A DNA stretch of 64,000 nt, from the NCBI RefSeq assembly GCF_007821455.1, contig NZ_VIAE01000001.1:1-64000 (forward strand). The letters are read 5' to 3'. Position 1 is the stretch's first letter. Each line of letters starts with the position of its first letter. Position numbers and translations under genes: made by a program. This stretch comes from Candidatus Phytoplasma pini. GTDB lineage: Bacteria; Bacillota_I; Bacilli_A; Acholeplasmatales; Acholeplasmataceae. The notes under the pieces were generated by a model that was given only the letters and a program-made list of their open reading frames with translations, was not told where the DNA came from and did not search any database. This document shows, in pieces, positions 1 through 8,441 of this stretch.

Positions 1-170
1 TTGATTTAAAACAGAAATAGGTTCCGAAAAAGTACCTTTTTCTGTATTTTTTTATAAATTAAAAAAATCAAATGATATAAAAAATTTTTTTAATTTAAAT
101 CTGGATTATAAAAATTTTTTTGATTTAAAACAGAAATAGGTTCCGAAAAAGTACCTTTTTCTGTATTTTT
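1..170. repeat. 51-bp direct repeat at the 3' end of yhaM
   Basis: Bases 1-51 and 120-170 are identical, with a period of 119 bases. The right copy lies inside the yhaM coding sequence and encodes about 15 residues near its C terminus. The left copy lies beyond the yhaM stop codon and is non-coding. The copies diverge at base 52 versus base 171, but the left copy starts at the window edge, so its full extent is unknown. It looks like a partial tandem duplication of the gene end. Confidence 0.9.
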
Positions 171-1040
171 CAATATATCCCCAAGAGTAGACAATTTAGC
201 ATCTATATCATCTAAATACCATAACAAAAGAGCTTCGCTAATTTGAGGTTTTTTTATAGAACCATATTCTAATAAACCATGATGAGAAATTAATAAATGT
301 TTTAAACTCAAAACTTCTTCACTATTTTGAAATCCTAAAAAAACAGCTTCTTCATGTATATTATTAACTCCTAAAATTAAATGTCCTAATAAAATACCTT
401 CTTTAGTATATTTTTTTGTGAAAAAATCAAATTCTTGAATTTTAGCCATATCATGCAAAATAATTCCAGAATATAATAAATCTCTATTTAAAAAAGAATA
501 TACCTCTGAAAGAGCATCTGCATTTTTTAAAATTATAGCAGTATGAAATCCTAAACCCCCATAATAATTATGATGCATCTTAAAAGCTGCAGGAGAAATT
601 AGAAATTTTTTTTGATTTTTAAAATATAAATTTTTAGTAATATTATTCAAAATCGGATTTTTAATTTTATACAAATATTTTTGAATTAATTGATCTAAAT
701 CGCTAAAAGACAAAGCAGAACATTTAAAAAAATGGTTATAAAAATTATAAATTTCTGTTAAATTTAAAACATTTTCGATATAATCATATTTTTCACTAAT
801 AAAAATATTTTTGGTATTTTTATTTAAATAAAGAACTTCAAACCAATAAATTTTCTCTATTTCTAATTGAAACAAAAAAAAATCTGGCTTAATTTTCACA
901 TTAATACTAAAACCTTCTAATAACAAAAGATCAATATTATGAAAATTTTCTCCTTTATTGATACTTGTTATTTTACCTATCAATTGATATTTTTTACCTA
1001 TTTGTTTTTCTTGTAAAAATTGATTTTTTGGCAAATGCAT
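90..1040 (-). CDS. yhaM: YhaM-family 3'-5' exoribonuclease (OB-fold plus HD domain)
   Basis: The 316-aa length is normal for YhaM, a cytoplasmic 3'-5' exoribonuclease of low-GC bacteria that trims RNA ends. An N-terminal OB-like region (about residues 10-85) precedes an HD metal-binding domain: MHH at 155-157, GFHT at 164-167, the HD pair at 196-197 in ILHDMAKI, GH at 219-220, SHHG at 252-255 and WYLDDID near 274-280. These are the expected His/Asp ligands. It works in the same RNA decay pool as the PNPase at 13.6 kb. The last 15 or so codons are duplicated just downstream. Function is known from the family; activity here is inferred. Confidence 0.88.
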   Translation of the reverse strand: MHLPKNQFLQEKQIGKKYQLIGKITSINKGENFHNIDLLLLEGFSINVKIKPDFFLFQLEIEKIYWFEVLYLNKNTKNIFISEKYDYIENVLNLTEIYNFYNHFFKCSALSFSDLDQLIQKYLYKIKNPILNNITKNLYFKNQKKFLISPAAFKMHHNYYGGLGFHTAIILKNADALSEVYSFLNRDLLYSGIILHDMAKIQEFDFFTKKYTKEGILLGHLILGVNNIHEEAVFLGFQNSEEVLSLKHLLISHHGLLEYGSIKKPQISEALLLWYLDDIDAKLSTLGDILKNTEKGTFSEPISVLNQKNFYNPDLN

Positions 1041-1188
1041 ACTTTTATTTTTTTAAAAGAAATATATTTTAAAGATCATTATATTTATATATATTTTTAA
1101 ATAATAAAGATTTGTAATATAATATTTCTTCTTTTCTCCTCTCTTGTATTTTAATTAGTATTTAAAAAAATTATTATTTTTTTCATCA

Positions 1189-2052
1189 TTAATCATCAAA
1201 AAAAATATTTTTTCGAAACATCACCTTTTCCTTTTTGCTAAAAGGATAATAATCTATTAACTTAGGTTCTAAACGAAAAGATAAAGAAAAAAAAGTTTCT
1301 TCATTGATCATTAGTATATTATTTTGAAGAATAAACATAATGCTTTTTTGAAATCCTGGCAAAAAAGAAAGAGCATTATTATCCAAAAATGAAATAAAAG
1401 CCTTTCGAAAATATTTTTGTTTTATTATTTTTTTTAAGATTTCTAAAATTTTTGCAGGTTGTATTTTTTGAATCAAAAAAATATTTGATTTTAAAATTTT
1501 TTGTGTTTTTTCTTCAATGTCGAAATTTAATTTAGCCTGAAAATAAAAAATTCTCATCATTCTTAAAACATCTTCTGTTAATTTTTGATAAGAATCACCA
1601 ATAGTTTTAATTTTTTTATGAATTAAATCTTCATAACCATTATTATAATCAATAATTAAATCTTTATGATCCAATAAAAGACTATTGATAGTAAAATCAC
1701 GTCTTAAAAGATCTTCTTTAATATCTGAAATAAAAAAAAAAGTTGATGGATGTCGATAATCATAATAAGAACCCTCGCGTCTATAAGAAGCAATATCAAA
1801 ATAATCTCCATCAAAAAAAATAGTTAATAAACCATATTTAATACCTTTAGGGTAACATAAAAAAATTTTTTGAATATCTGTCACAAGAGCATTAGTTGTA
1901 ATATCTATTTCAGAGATTTCTAGCCCTAAACATAGATCTCTAACAGCTCCGCCTACAATAAAAGATTCAAAATTTCTTTTTTTCAATATTTTTAATATTT
2001 TTTGAGCTTTACGAATTTTATATAAACATTTTTTTTCGCAATTAATATACAT
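1189..2052 (-). CDS. cca: tRNA CCA-adding enzyme / poly(A) polymerase, short form
   Basis: This is a class II nucleotidyltransferase: GGAVRD at residues 34-39, DITT at 50-53 (two metal-binding Asp in the E/D-x-D context) and RRDFTINSL at 117-125, followed by the usual RxxR-type nucleotide-binding helix around LRMMRIF. It adds CCA to tRNA 3' ends or, in some paralogues, poly(A) to RNA. At 287 aa it is about 100 residues shorter than typical bacterial enzymes; the body and tail domains are cut back. All five tRNA genes in this window already encode CCA, so repair or tailing may be its main job. CCA versus poly(A) specificity cannot be decided from sequence alone. degV ends 20 bases upstream, so the two may be co-transcribed. 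Confidence 0.82.
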   Translation of the reverse strand: MYINCEKKCLYKIRKAQKILKILKKRNFESFIVGGAVRDLCLGLEISEIDITTNALVTDIQKIFLCYPKGIKYGLLTIFFDGDYFDIASYRREGSYYDYRHPSTFFFISDIKEDLLRRDFTINSLLLDHKDLIIDYNNGYEDLIHKKIKTIGDSYQKLTEDVLRMMRIFYFQAKLNFDIEEKTQKILKSNIFLIQKIQPAKILEILKKIIKQKYFRKAFISFLDNNALSFLPGFQKSIMFILQNNILMINEETFFSLSFRLEPKLIDYYPFSKKEKVMFRKNIFFDD

Positions 2053-2072
2053 ATTTTTATTATCTATTTTAT

Positions 2073-2921
2073 TTATGATTTTAAAATTATTCCCACTCCA
2101 ACAACATTATTTCCAATATGAGCTCCAACAACAGGAGTACAAGGGATTTCTAAAATATTTGTTAAATTAAATTTTTTCATCAAAAAAGATTTAAAATCTT
2201 TTTTTAAATCAGGATTACCGGTAAACATAATATGTAATATAAATTGTTTTCCTTCAGTATATTTTTTAATTTTATTAAAAATAGAAGTAAAAGTTTTTTC
2301 TAAAGTAATATGTTTATCAATTAATACAATTTTACCTTCATTATTAACTTGTAAAATAGGTTTGATTCTAAATAATCTTCCTAAAAATCCATTCATATGG
2401 GTTAAACGACCATTTTGAATTAATTGTGTTAAAGAATTAACTACGAAAAAAATAGTATTATTTTTTTTCAAAAAATCCAAATGTTGAAGAACTTCTGAAA
2501 CAGAAAGACCTTGAGCAAATAAACGATATGCTTCTAAAGCAAAAAAACCCTCAGAAAAACAAACTGTAGCCGTATCATAAACAATAACTTCAATTTCATT
2601 TTTAACTATTTTTTGAGCTTGCAAAATGGTATTATAACTTCCGCTTAATTCTTTAGATAAAGTAGTAACAAAAACTTTTTTATAACCTTTTTGTAATAAT
2701 TGTCGAAAATAAATAACTAATTCACCGACAGAAGGTTGAGATGTTTTAGCGATCATTTTAGGATTTTTATTTAACATTTCATAAAATTTATAAGCAGTAG
2801 TATGATTATCAATAAATTCCTTATCATTAAAATAAATTTTAATTCTTATTAAATCAATTTCGTGTACTTGCGGATAATAATCAAGACAACTAGTTGATGT
2901 AGAAACAACTTTAATAACCAT
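2073..2921 (-). CDS. DegV family fatty-acid-binding protein
   Basis: The 282-aa protein has the DegV fold signatures: an N-terminal VIKVVSTSTSCL strand-loop, TSQPS at residues 60-64, the SGSYN loop at 93-97, and a C-terminal PVVGAHIGNNVVGVG segment. Family members (FakB) bind acyl chains and present them to the kinase FakA for phospholipid synthesis. No fakA is visible here. A good ribosome-binding site (GAGG) sits just before the ATG. It lies upstream of cca on the same strand with 20 bases between them. Ligand identity is inferred only from the family. Confidence 0.85.
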   Translation of the reverse strand: MVIKVVSTSTSCLDYYPQVHEIDLIRIKIYFNDKEFIDNHTTAYKFYEMLNKNPKMIAKTSQPSVGELVIYFRQLLQKGYKKVFVTTLSKELSGSYNTILQAQKIVKNEIEVIVYDTATVCFSEGFFALEAYRLFAQGLSVSEVLQHLDFLKKNNTIFFVVNSLTQLIQNGRLTHMNGFLGRLFRIKPILQVNNEGKIVLIDKHITLEKTFTSIFNKIKKYTEGKQFILHIMFTGNPDLKKDFKSFLMKKFNLTNILEIPCTPVVGAHIGNNVVGVGIILKS

Positions 2922-3129
2922 AATTACCTCATTTTATTATAAAAAATCAATTTTATCTAAAAATAATTATATTTTTTTTCAAAAAAATAATAAAATAATT
3001 ATTTTTATAAAATTAATTATATAATTTATATTTTTTATTTTTTTATTTTTACCTAAATAAATTTTTAATAAATAATATTCTAATTCAAATCGAGAAAATA
3101 AAAATCTTTAGAACCCGAAAATAAATATT

Positions 3130-3723
3130 TTATAATAAGTGTATAATTTGTTTTTTTATTTTTAAATATAAATAAGAAATTAAAAAAGAAATCAAAAAGA
3201 AAGAAAAAAAACGAATAGGAAGAATCCAAAAATACTTATCTAAACAATTTAATAAATTTTTTTTGTTTTTACTAACAAACAATAATACCAAATTTAAACT
3301 TAAAAGATGATAAGTCAAAAAATAAAAAATAAAAATTAAAATCAAAGATAAATATGTTTTCCAAAAAGAATTATTATTTTTTGTTAAAAACAAATTTGGC
3401 AAAAAACCCCAACAAAAAGCATAACTAAAACTTAAAATAGGTTTATAAGGAAAATTTTTAGAAGATTTTCGTAACCAAAAACACAAAAATTCTGATAAAA
3501 AAGCACTTATGAAAGATAAATATTTATTTTGTAATAAAGGTAAAAAGAGTAAAGGAAAAAAACTAAAAATATCAAGAAAAAAAAATTTTCTTATTTTTAA
3601 GGGCATAAAATTAAAAGGTTTTTTTAAAAAATTTTCAAATAAAATAGATAAAGAAACCAAAAGAGAAGATATAACTACTTGCTTTAAAATAAAAATATTA
3701 CTTGAATTTTTTTTAAATATCAT
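3130..3723 (-). CDS. Membrane protein, probable ECF transporter S component (FolT-like)
   Basis: A 197-aa, very hydrophobic protein with about five or six membrane segments and a basic C terminus. The N-terminal pattern resembles S components of energy-coupling factor vitamin transporters: SLLVSLSILFENFL, then a short motif with paired basic residues (KIRKFFF), then a long hydrophobic stretch with an acidic SEFLCFW helix. FolT (folate) is the closest type I can name. No ECF ATPase or T subunit is adjacent, so it would be a solitary group II S component. The frame also opens at a TTG at 3780, adding 19 residues, but no ribosome-binding site supports that start; I prefer the ATG at 3723. It sits downstream of obg beyond a terminator. 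Substrate is uncertain. Confidence 0.55.
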   Translation of the reverse strand: MIFKKNSSNIFILKQVVISSLLVSLSILFENFLKKPFNFMPLKIRKFFFLDIFSFFPLLFLPLLQNKYLSFISAFLSEFLCFWLRKSSKNFPYKPILSFSYAFCWGFLPNLFLTKNNNSFWKTYLSLILIFIFYFLTYHLLSLNLVLLFVSKNKKNLLNCLDKYFWILPIRFFSFFLISFLISYLYLKIKKQIIHLL

Positions 3724-3799
3724 ATACGATTTTTCATAGAATAGAACAAAACAACAAAAATAAAATAAACTATTAGTCAAAAAAAAGATATTTTTGAAT

Positions 3800-3836
3800 A
3801 TTTAAACACAATTATACTATATGATTGTGTTTAAAT
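3800..3836 (-). terminator. Terminator of the rplU-prp-rpmA-obg operon
   Basis: A 13-bp perfect inverted repeat (3800-3812 with 3824-3836, arm ATTTAAACACAAT) begins two bases past the obg stop codon. On the minus strand it is followed by an AT-rich tail ending in a T run. Position and structure fit a Rho-independent terminator. Confidence 0.7.
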
Positions 3837-3838
3837 TT

Positions 3839-5125
3839 TTAATTAACTAATTCAAAAATATAACCACAAATATTAACTTTATCTTTTTCTGTCATACCTT
3901 TTTTTTTAAGTTCTTCTTCTACTCCCATATTTTTCAACATATAAGAAAATCTTCTAACTGATTCATAATTATTTAAATCCACACGATTAAATAATTTATA
4001 AATAATTTTACCTTGAACAACAAAATAACCTTTAGAATCTTTAAAAATAGAAAAATTTTCATTTTCTTCTGTTAATTTAAAAAAACGATGTTCATAAATA
4101 TTTAAATCATCAACATTAACATTTTGAAATTTTTGTTTTTCATTATAAGTTTTTAAAGATTTAATTATTTCTTTTTTTAAAATGTTTAAATTAAGATTTT
4201 CATGAATAGAAATACCAATAATTAAAGCATTAGGGATTTTTTTTCGAAATTCATTAAATTTTAATAAAGAATTTTCTAAATCCATTTTATTTAATACAAT
4301 AATGCAAGGTTTTTTTAAAATTTGAGAATTATAATATTTTAATTCTTCTTTTAATTGCAAATAATCTTCATAAAGATTATCGCTTTCAACGCTACAAAAA
4401 TGAACTAAAATTTTACATCTTTCAATATGTTTTAAAAAACGAATTCCTATGCCACGACCAAGATGAGCATTTTTAATTAAACCAGGTAAATCAGCCATTG
4501 TAAAATTGAAATCATCATTTTTAACAATGCCTAAAAAAGGCTTAATAGTTGTAAAGGGATAATTACCAATCGGAGAAGAAGAATTTGAAAAACAAGAAAT
4601 TAAAGAAGATTTTCCAACATTAGGTAATCCAATCAACCCTACATCAGCTAATATTTTTAATTCTAATTTAATAGCAAAACTTTCTCCTAAATCTCCTTTT
4701 TCAGCGAAAGAAGGAGATCTATTTTTAGAATTAGTAAAAAAATAATTACCACGACCGCCTCTGCCGCCTTTAGCAATTATTAATTTTTCTTGATTTTTTA
4801 AAATTTCACCAATTAAAAAATTATTTTCGTAATTATAAACTACCGTTCCTAAAGGAACTTTGATTAATAAATCAGAGGCATTAGCCCCGTTTTTTTTCTT
4901 ACCGCCACCATTTTTACCATTTTCAGCTGTAATTCTTTTACTGTACTTAAAAAAACTTAAAGTATTTATATCAGAATCGCCTATAAAAATAATAGAACCA
5001 CCGTTACCACCGTTACCACCATCAGGACCACCATGTGAGACATATTTTTCTCTTCTAAAAGAAATAATTCCGTTCCCACCATTACCAGCTTTAACAAAAT
5101 TAATTGTTTCATCTACAAAATTCAT
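3839..5125 (-). CDS. obg: GTPase Obg/CgtA, 50S assembly factor
   Basis: The 428-aa protein has all three Obg domains. The glycine-rich Obg fold (residues 1-158) includes GNGGNG and HGGPDGGNGG. The G domain has GLPNVGKSS (166-174), the switch TT at 192-193, DLPG (212-215) and NKMD (279-282). A C-terminal OCT domain occupies about 350-428. Obg binds the 50S subunit late in assembly and senses guanine nucleotides. It is the last gene of rplU-prp-rpmA-obg, the usual Firmicutes order, and a hairpin terminator follows. Length and domains are normal. Confidence 0.97.
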   Translation of the reverse strand: MNFVDETINFVKAGNGGNGIISFRREKYVSHGGPDGGNGGNGGSIIFIGDSDINTLSFFKYSKRITAENGKNGGGKKKNGANASDLLIKVPLGTVVYNYENNFLIGEILKNQEKLIIAKGGRGGRGNYFFTNSKNRSPSFAEKGDLGESFAIKLELKILADVGLIGLPNVGKSSLISCFSNSSSPIGNYPFTTIKPFLGIVKNDDFNFTMADLPGLIKNAHLGRGIGIRFLKHIERCKILVHFCSVESDNLYEDYLQLKEELKYYNSQILKKPCIIVLNKMDLENSLLKFNEFRKKIPNALIIGISIHENLNLNILKKEIIKSLKTYNEKQKFQNVNVDDLNIYEHRFFKLTEENENFSIFKDSKGYFVVQGKIIYKLFNRVDLNNYESVRRFSYMLKNMGVEEELKKKGMTEKDKVNICGYIFELVN

Positions 5126-5157
5126 AGATTATTTACTTTTTGTAAATACCGATATAT

Positions 5158-5430
5158 TTAATAAACAGAAACTTTTTTGCGGTTTTTCCCTTTTTTTTCA
5201 TATTTAACTAACCCATTTATAAGAGCAAATAAAGTATGATCTTTTCCTAAACCTACATTATTACCTGGAAAAATTTTAGTACCTCTTTGGCGATAGATAA
5301 TAGAACCTGCGTTTGCATATTGACCATCTGATAATTTTAAACCTAATCTCTTTGAATGTGAATCTCGCCCATTACGAGTCGAACTTACTCCTTTTTTGGT
5401 AGCGAATAATTGAATATTTAATTTCAACAT
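5158..5430 (-). CDS. rpmA: Ribosomal protein L27 with Prp-cleaved N-terminal extension
   Basis: The 90-aa protein matches L27 throughout ([31 protein letters not shown]). The N terminus reads [10 protein letters not shown] before TKKGVSS. This is the Firmicutes-type extension that Prp protease removes after FA; the mature end is the L27 tail that reaches the peptidyl-transferase centre. The protease is encoded by the neighbouring gene. L27 is a 50S component near the peptidyl-transferase centre. Confidence 0.97.
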   Translation of the reverse strand: MLKLNIQLFATKKGVSSTRNGRDSHSKRLGLKLSDGQYANAGSIIYRQRGTKIFPGNNVGLGKDHTLFALINGLVKYEKKGKNRKKVSVY

Positions 5431-5459
5431 AATTACAAAATTTTCTTTCTTTTATTATT

Positions 5460-5768
5460 TTAATTCTCTTCTTTTACATATTGTGAATAATTTTCATTTA
5501 AATCTTTTAAATTATATTCTAAATTTAATAATAAATAATTTATATTTTGATCAAAAATTAAAATTTCTAACAAAAAATAACCAGTTTTTAATTTATAGTT
5601 AATTTTATGATTTAATCCAAAAATTTCTATAGCATTTAAAGTCATAATAATTGCTGTCGAAACTGAAGCACAAACAACATCTTTATTTTTCTTATCATAT
5701 AAAGCATGTCCTTTAATAATTATTTTTTGTACTTTCTCTTTTTGTTTAAAAAAAGAATATATAATCAT
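5460..5768 (-). CDS. prp: Ribosomal-processing cysteine protease Prp
   Basis: The 102-aa protein is of the YsxB/Prp family. The catalytic pair is visible: His21 in GHA and Cys33 in VVCASVS. Prp trims the N-terminal extension of L27, and the substrate is encoded 30 bases downstream with an intact LNIQLFA cleavage motif. It lies between rplU and rpmA, its standard place. Cell location is cytoplasmic, acting before or during 50S assembly. Confidence 0.93.
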   Translation of the reverse strand: MIIYSFFKQKEKVQKIIIKGHALYDKKNKDVVCASVSTAIIMTLNAIEIFGLNHKINYKLKTGYFLLEILIFDQNINYLLLNLEYNLKDLNENYSQYVKEEN

Positions 5769-5772
5769 AAAT

Positions 5773-6090
5773 TTAAAAAATAATTTTCTTAATTAAAACT
5801 TTCGTGTAATTTTGTCTATGACCTTGTTTTAATCGATATTTTTTTCTTCTTTTGTATTTAAAGACTAAAATTTTCTTATATTTTCCATGTTTAACCACTT
5901 GAGCTTCTACTTTAGCATTTTCAATAAAAGGAATTCCTAAAATAGTTTTTTGATTATCTGAATTTTTAATCGCTAAAACATGATCGAAATAAAAACAGTC
6001 TTCAACATTTTGATCAATCTTTTCTATAAAAATTTCTTGTCCTGGTGATACTTTAAACTGTTTTCCTCCAGTTTTCATTATAGCAAACAT
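5773..6090 (-). CDS. rplU: Ribosomal protein L21
   Basis: The 105-aa L21 starts [14 protein letters not shown], the usual signature (AIIxTGGKQYKV), and ends with the basic [18 protein letters not shown] segment that binds 23S rRNA. It is the first gene of rplU-prp-rpmA-obg; only four bases separate it from prp. A good ribosome-binding site (AAAGG) precedes the ATG. L21 autoregulatory leaders exist in other Firmicutes, but I saw no clear one in the AT-rich 130 bases upstream. Confidence 0.97.
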   Translation of the reverse strand: MFAIMKTGGKQFKVSPGQEIFIEKIDQNVEDCFYFDHVLAIKNSDNQKTILGIPFIENAKVEAQVVKHGKYKKILVFKYKRRKKYRLKQGHRQNYTKVLIKKIIF

Positions 6091-6194
6091 TGTTTTCTAT
6101 AACCTTTCTTATAATTTTCAATAATTTTTTTTAAAAAAACAACATTTTAAAATAAAAATAAAATAATACAACTAAATAATATTTTATCTTTTTT

Positions 6195-6212
6195 TTCGAA
6201 TAAATATTCGAA
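6195..6212. repeat. Perfect 8-bp inverted repeat between trhO and rplU
   Basis: TTCGAATA and TATTCGAA are separated by two A. It lies just beyond the trhO stop codon and 105 bases upstream of rplU. The flanking T run is on the wrong side for a minus-strand terminator, so it could be a protein site or a chance palindrome. Confidence 0.4.
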
Positions 6213-6222
6213 CAATTATAAA

Positions 6223-7164
6223 TTATGAAATCTTTGTAAAATCATTTGTTGAAATATTTCTTAATTTATAACGATTTAAATAATGTTGACGACATTTTAT
6301 AGAACAACTACCTAAATATTTATGTTCATTTTCTTCACTACATAAAATTTGTTTATTACAAATAGGATTAGCACAATTAATATATCTTTCACAAGGAGTT
6401 TGATCGAAAAAATCTTTACCTACTATTACATGTTTTTGGTGATTTGCTTCACTAACAATCCTTTGATCAAAAACATATACTTTTCCATTAAATAATTGTC
6501 CTTTAATTTCTTTATCTTGACTATAAGCAACAATACCACCTTTTAGTTGATAAACTTCATCGATTCCTTTGATTTTCAAGAAAGCAGATATTTTTTCACA
6601 ACGCACCCCACCTGTACAATAAGTTAAGATCTTTTTATTTTTTAATATATCTAAATTTTTTTCTAGCCAATAAGGTAAATCTCGAAAATTATTAATATCA
6701 GGATTAATAGCATTTTGAAAATGTCCTAAAGAGTATTCATAATTATTTCTTACATCTAAAACTAAAACATTTTTTTCTTGTAATAACTGATAAAATTCTT
6801 TTGGTTTTAAATAATTCTTACTAACATCAGGAGGGAAAAGATCTTTGTCTAACTTCAAAGAAACAATTTCTTCTTTAAATTTTATAGATAATTTTCGAAA
6901 AACATTTTTTGTCACATGCTCTATTTGAAAATTAATATCATTAAAATCTTTTTGTTTTTGCATAAATGATATGTATTGATTTATGTTTTCTTGCAAACCA
7001 GATAAAGTACCATTAATACCTTCGAATGAAACAATTACTCTTCCGACTAAATTTATTTTTTTACAATAATCAAAATGTTGTTTTTTAAATTCTTCAGGAT
7101 TGATAATACGAATATATTTATAATATAGAATAACTGAATAATTTTTTTCATTAATTTCAGACAT
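6223..7164 (-). CDS. trhO: tRNA uridine(34) hydroxylase TrhO (rhodanese family)
   Basis: The 313-aa protein has the UPF0176/TrhO layout: an N-terminal acylphosphatase-like domain (residues 10-110), a rhodanese domain (about 125-225) with catalytic Cys183 in TYCTGGVRCEK, and a Cys-rich C-terminal tail (CANPICNKQ, then LGSCSIKC) likely to bind zinc. TrhO hydroxylates wobble uridine 34 of certain tRNAs in an oxygen-dependent route. Length is normal. The ribosome-binding site AAAGGAG lies 12 bases before the ATG. It appears to be a single-gene unit. Confidence 0.92.
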   Translation of the reverse strand: MSEINEKNYSVILYYKYIRIINPEEFKKQHFDYCKKINLVGRVIVSFEGINGTLSGLQENINQYISFMQKQKDFNDINFQIEHVTKNVFRKLSIKFKEEIVSLKLDKDLFPPDVSKNYLKPKEFYQLLQEKNVLVLDVRNNYEYSLGHFQNAINPDINNFRDLPYWLEKNLDILKNKKILTYCTGGVRCEKISAFLKIKGIDEVYQLKGGIVAYSQDKEIKGQLFNGKVYVFDQRIVSEANHQKHVIVGKDFFDQTPCERYINCANPICNKQILCSEENEHKYLGSCSIKCRQHYLNRYKLRNISTNDFTKIS

Positions 7165-7262
7165 TGATATTATTATCTCCTTTTAAAAATAAATTATTAA
7201 AATAATTTTGAAAAATATTATTTTATTTCATCAAATCTAAAAATAAAATTATACATAAATAA

Positions 7263-7883
7263 TCATTCAAATTCAAAAAGTGTTTTTATTTTGGATTTTA
7301 ATAAAAAAAATAAAAAAATAATACTGATAAAAAAAGATAAAAAACAAGGAAAAAAAGAATATATTAAACAAAACCAAAAAAAATGATCTTTATATTGAGG
7401 ATAACAAGAAAAATAAATATAATAACCTGATAAAAAATAAAATAACATTCTTGAACAACAAATAATTAATAAAATACGTATAATATTCTTTTTCATTATA
7501 ATATTATTTTTTTTAGAAGAATATAAAAAACCTGATAAACTAATTATTAAATTAGGCAAGATATAATCTAAAATACAAGAACTCAATAATTTCAAATCGC
7601 TCCATAAAAGAACTTTTTTCATTTCTATCAAAAAAGGAATAGATTTAATTAAATGAAAAAAAGAATAACTTAAACAAACAAGAAAACCATTTCGAAAACC
7701 TAATAAAAAACCAGAACAAAGAAGAATTAAAAAAGATATTTTAAAAATTTTCCCCATAACGCCTGCAAAAAAAAAAGACATCTTTAAAAAAACAAAAGAT
7801 TTAGACAAAAGATCACAGGCTATTGCAATAGTAATAAAAAAAGAATTCATTATGATTTCAGATAAATGAATATTTTTTTTCAT
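7263..7883 (-). CDS. Membrane protein, possible ECF S component (ThiT-like)
   Basis: A 206-aa protein with about six membrane segments. Two patterns resemble the thiamine S component ThiT: a GFRNGFLVCLSYSFFHLI helix and the following ILDYILPNLIISLSGFL segment, where ThiT has a Leu-Asp-Tyr-Pro motif. ECF S components bind a vitamin and work with a shared ATPase module encoded elsewhere. No such module is in this window and no TPP riboswitch is visible upstream. The fit is by motif only, so the substrate is a guess. Confidence 0.5.
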   Translation of the reverse strand: MKKNIHLSEIIMNSFFITIAIACDLLSKSFVFLKMSFFFAGVMGKIFKISFLILLCSGFLLGFRNGFLVCLSYSFFHLIKSIPFLIEMKKVLLWSDLKLLSSCILDYILPNLIISLSGFLYSSKKNNIIMKKNIIRILLIICCSRMLFYFLSGYYIYFSCYPQYKDHFFWFCLIYSFFPCFLSFFISIIFLFFLLKSKIKTLFEFE

Positions 7884-7951
7884 TATTTTATTTTTATACC
7901 CAACTTTATTTTATAATTTATTATAATTAATAATCTAAAATTATTTTAACA

Positions 7952-8389
7952 TTAAGAAATGTTTAAAAAATATCGAAATACTAATTCCAAAAAATAAGTG
8001 ATAGAGGGATAAAGAAAAGCCAACCAAATCCCTAAAAAAGATCCGAATAAAGTACCTAAAGAAATACCAATAACCCCTTTTTTATAAACCAATATAGTTA
8101 TCAACCCAACAATAACCAAACACATAGTTTTTAAATTAATATTTGTTTCTTCTTCGTTATGTTCCTGGATTATCTCCTGAACTACTTTTGTATCAAAAAC
8201 ATTTTGGAAATTGATTTTACTTTCATTAAAAACCCCTCTATATAAATTAGAAGATAAAACTAAAAAAAATAATAAAATGCCAAATAAAACCCAAAAAAAC
8301 TTTAAAATTTTTTGTTGTTTTTTGGGTAAAGATTCAAAATAAAATATCTTTTTAAAAAATAAAAATAATTTTTCAAAGATTATTATCAT
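7952..8389 (-). CDS. Small membrane protein of unknown function
   Basis: I do not recognise this 145-aa protein. It has one hydrophobic segment at about residues 29-48 (FFWVLFGILLFFLVLSS), a polar loop with an acidic stretch (QEHNEEETN) and two more hydrophobic segments in the C-terminal half (about 88-102 and 106-138). It lies between dnaE upstream and the ThiT-like gene downstream, all on the minus strand. The frame is clean and codon use matches its neighbours, so it is probably a real gene. Confidence 0.6.
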   Translation of the reverse strand: MIIIFEKLFLFFKKIFYFESLPKKQQKILKFFWVLFGILLFFLVLSSNLYRGVFNESKINFQNVFDTKVVQEIIQEHNEEETNINLKTMCLVIVGLITILVYKKGVIGISLGTLFGSFLGIWLAFLYPSITYFLELVFRYFLNIS

Positions 8390-8441
8390 TATGATTCTAT
8401 ACTTTCTTTTTATTAAACGAATATAATATATATATTATATT

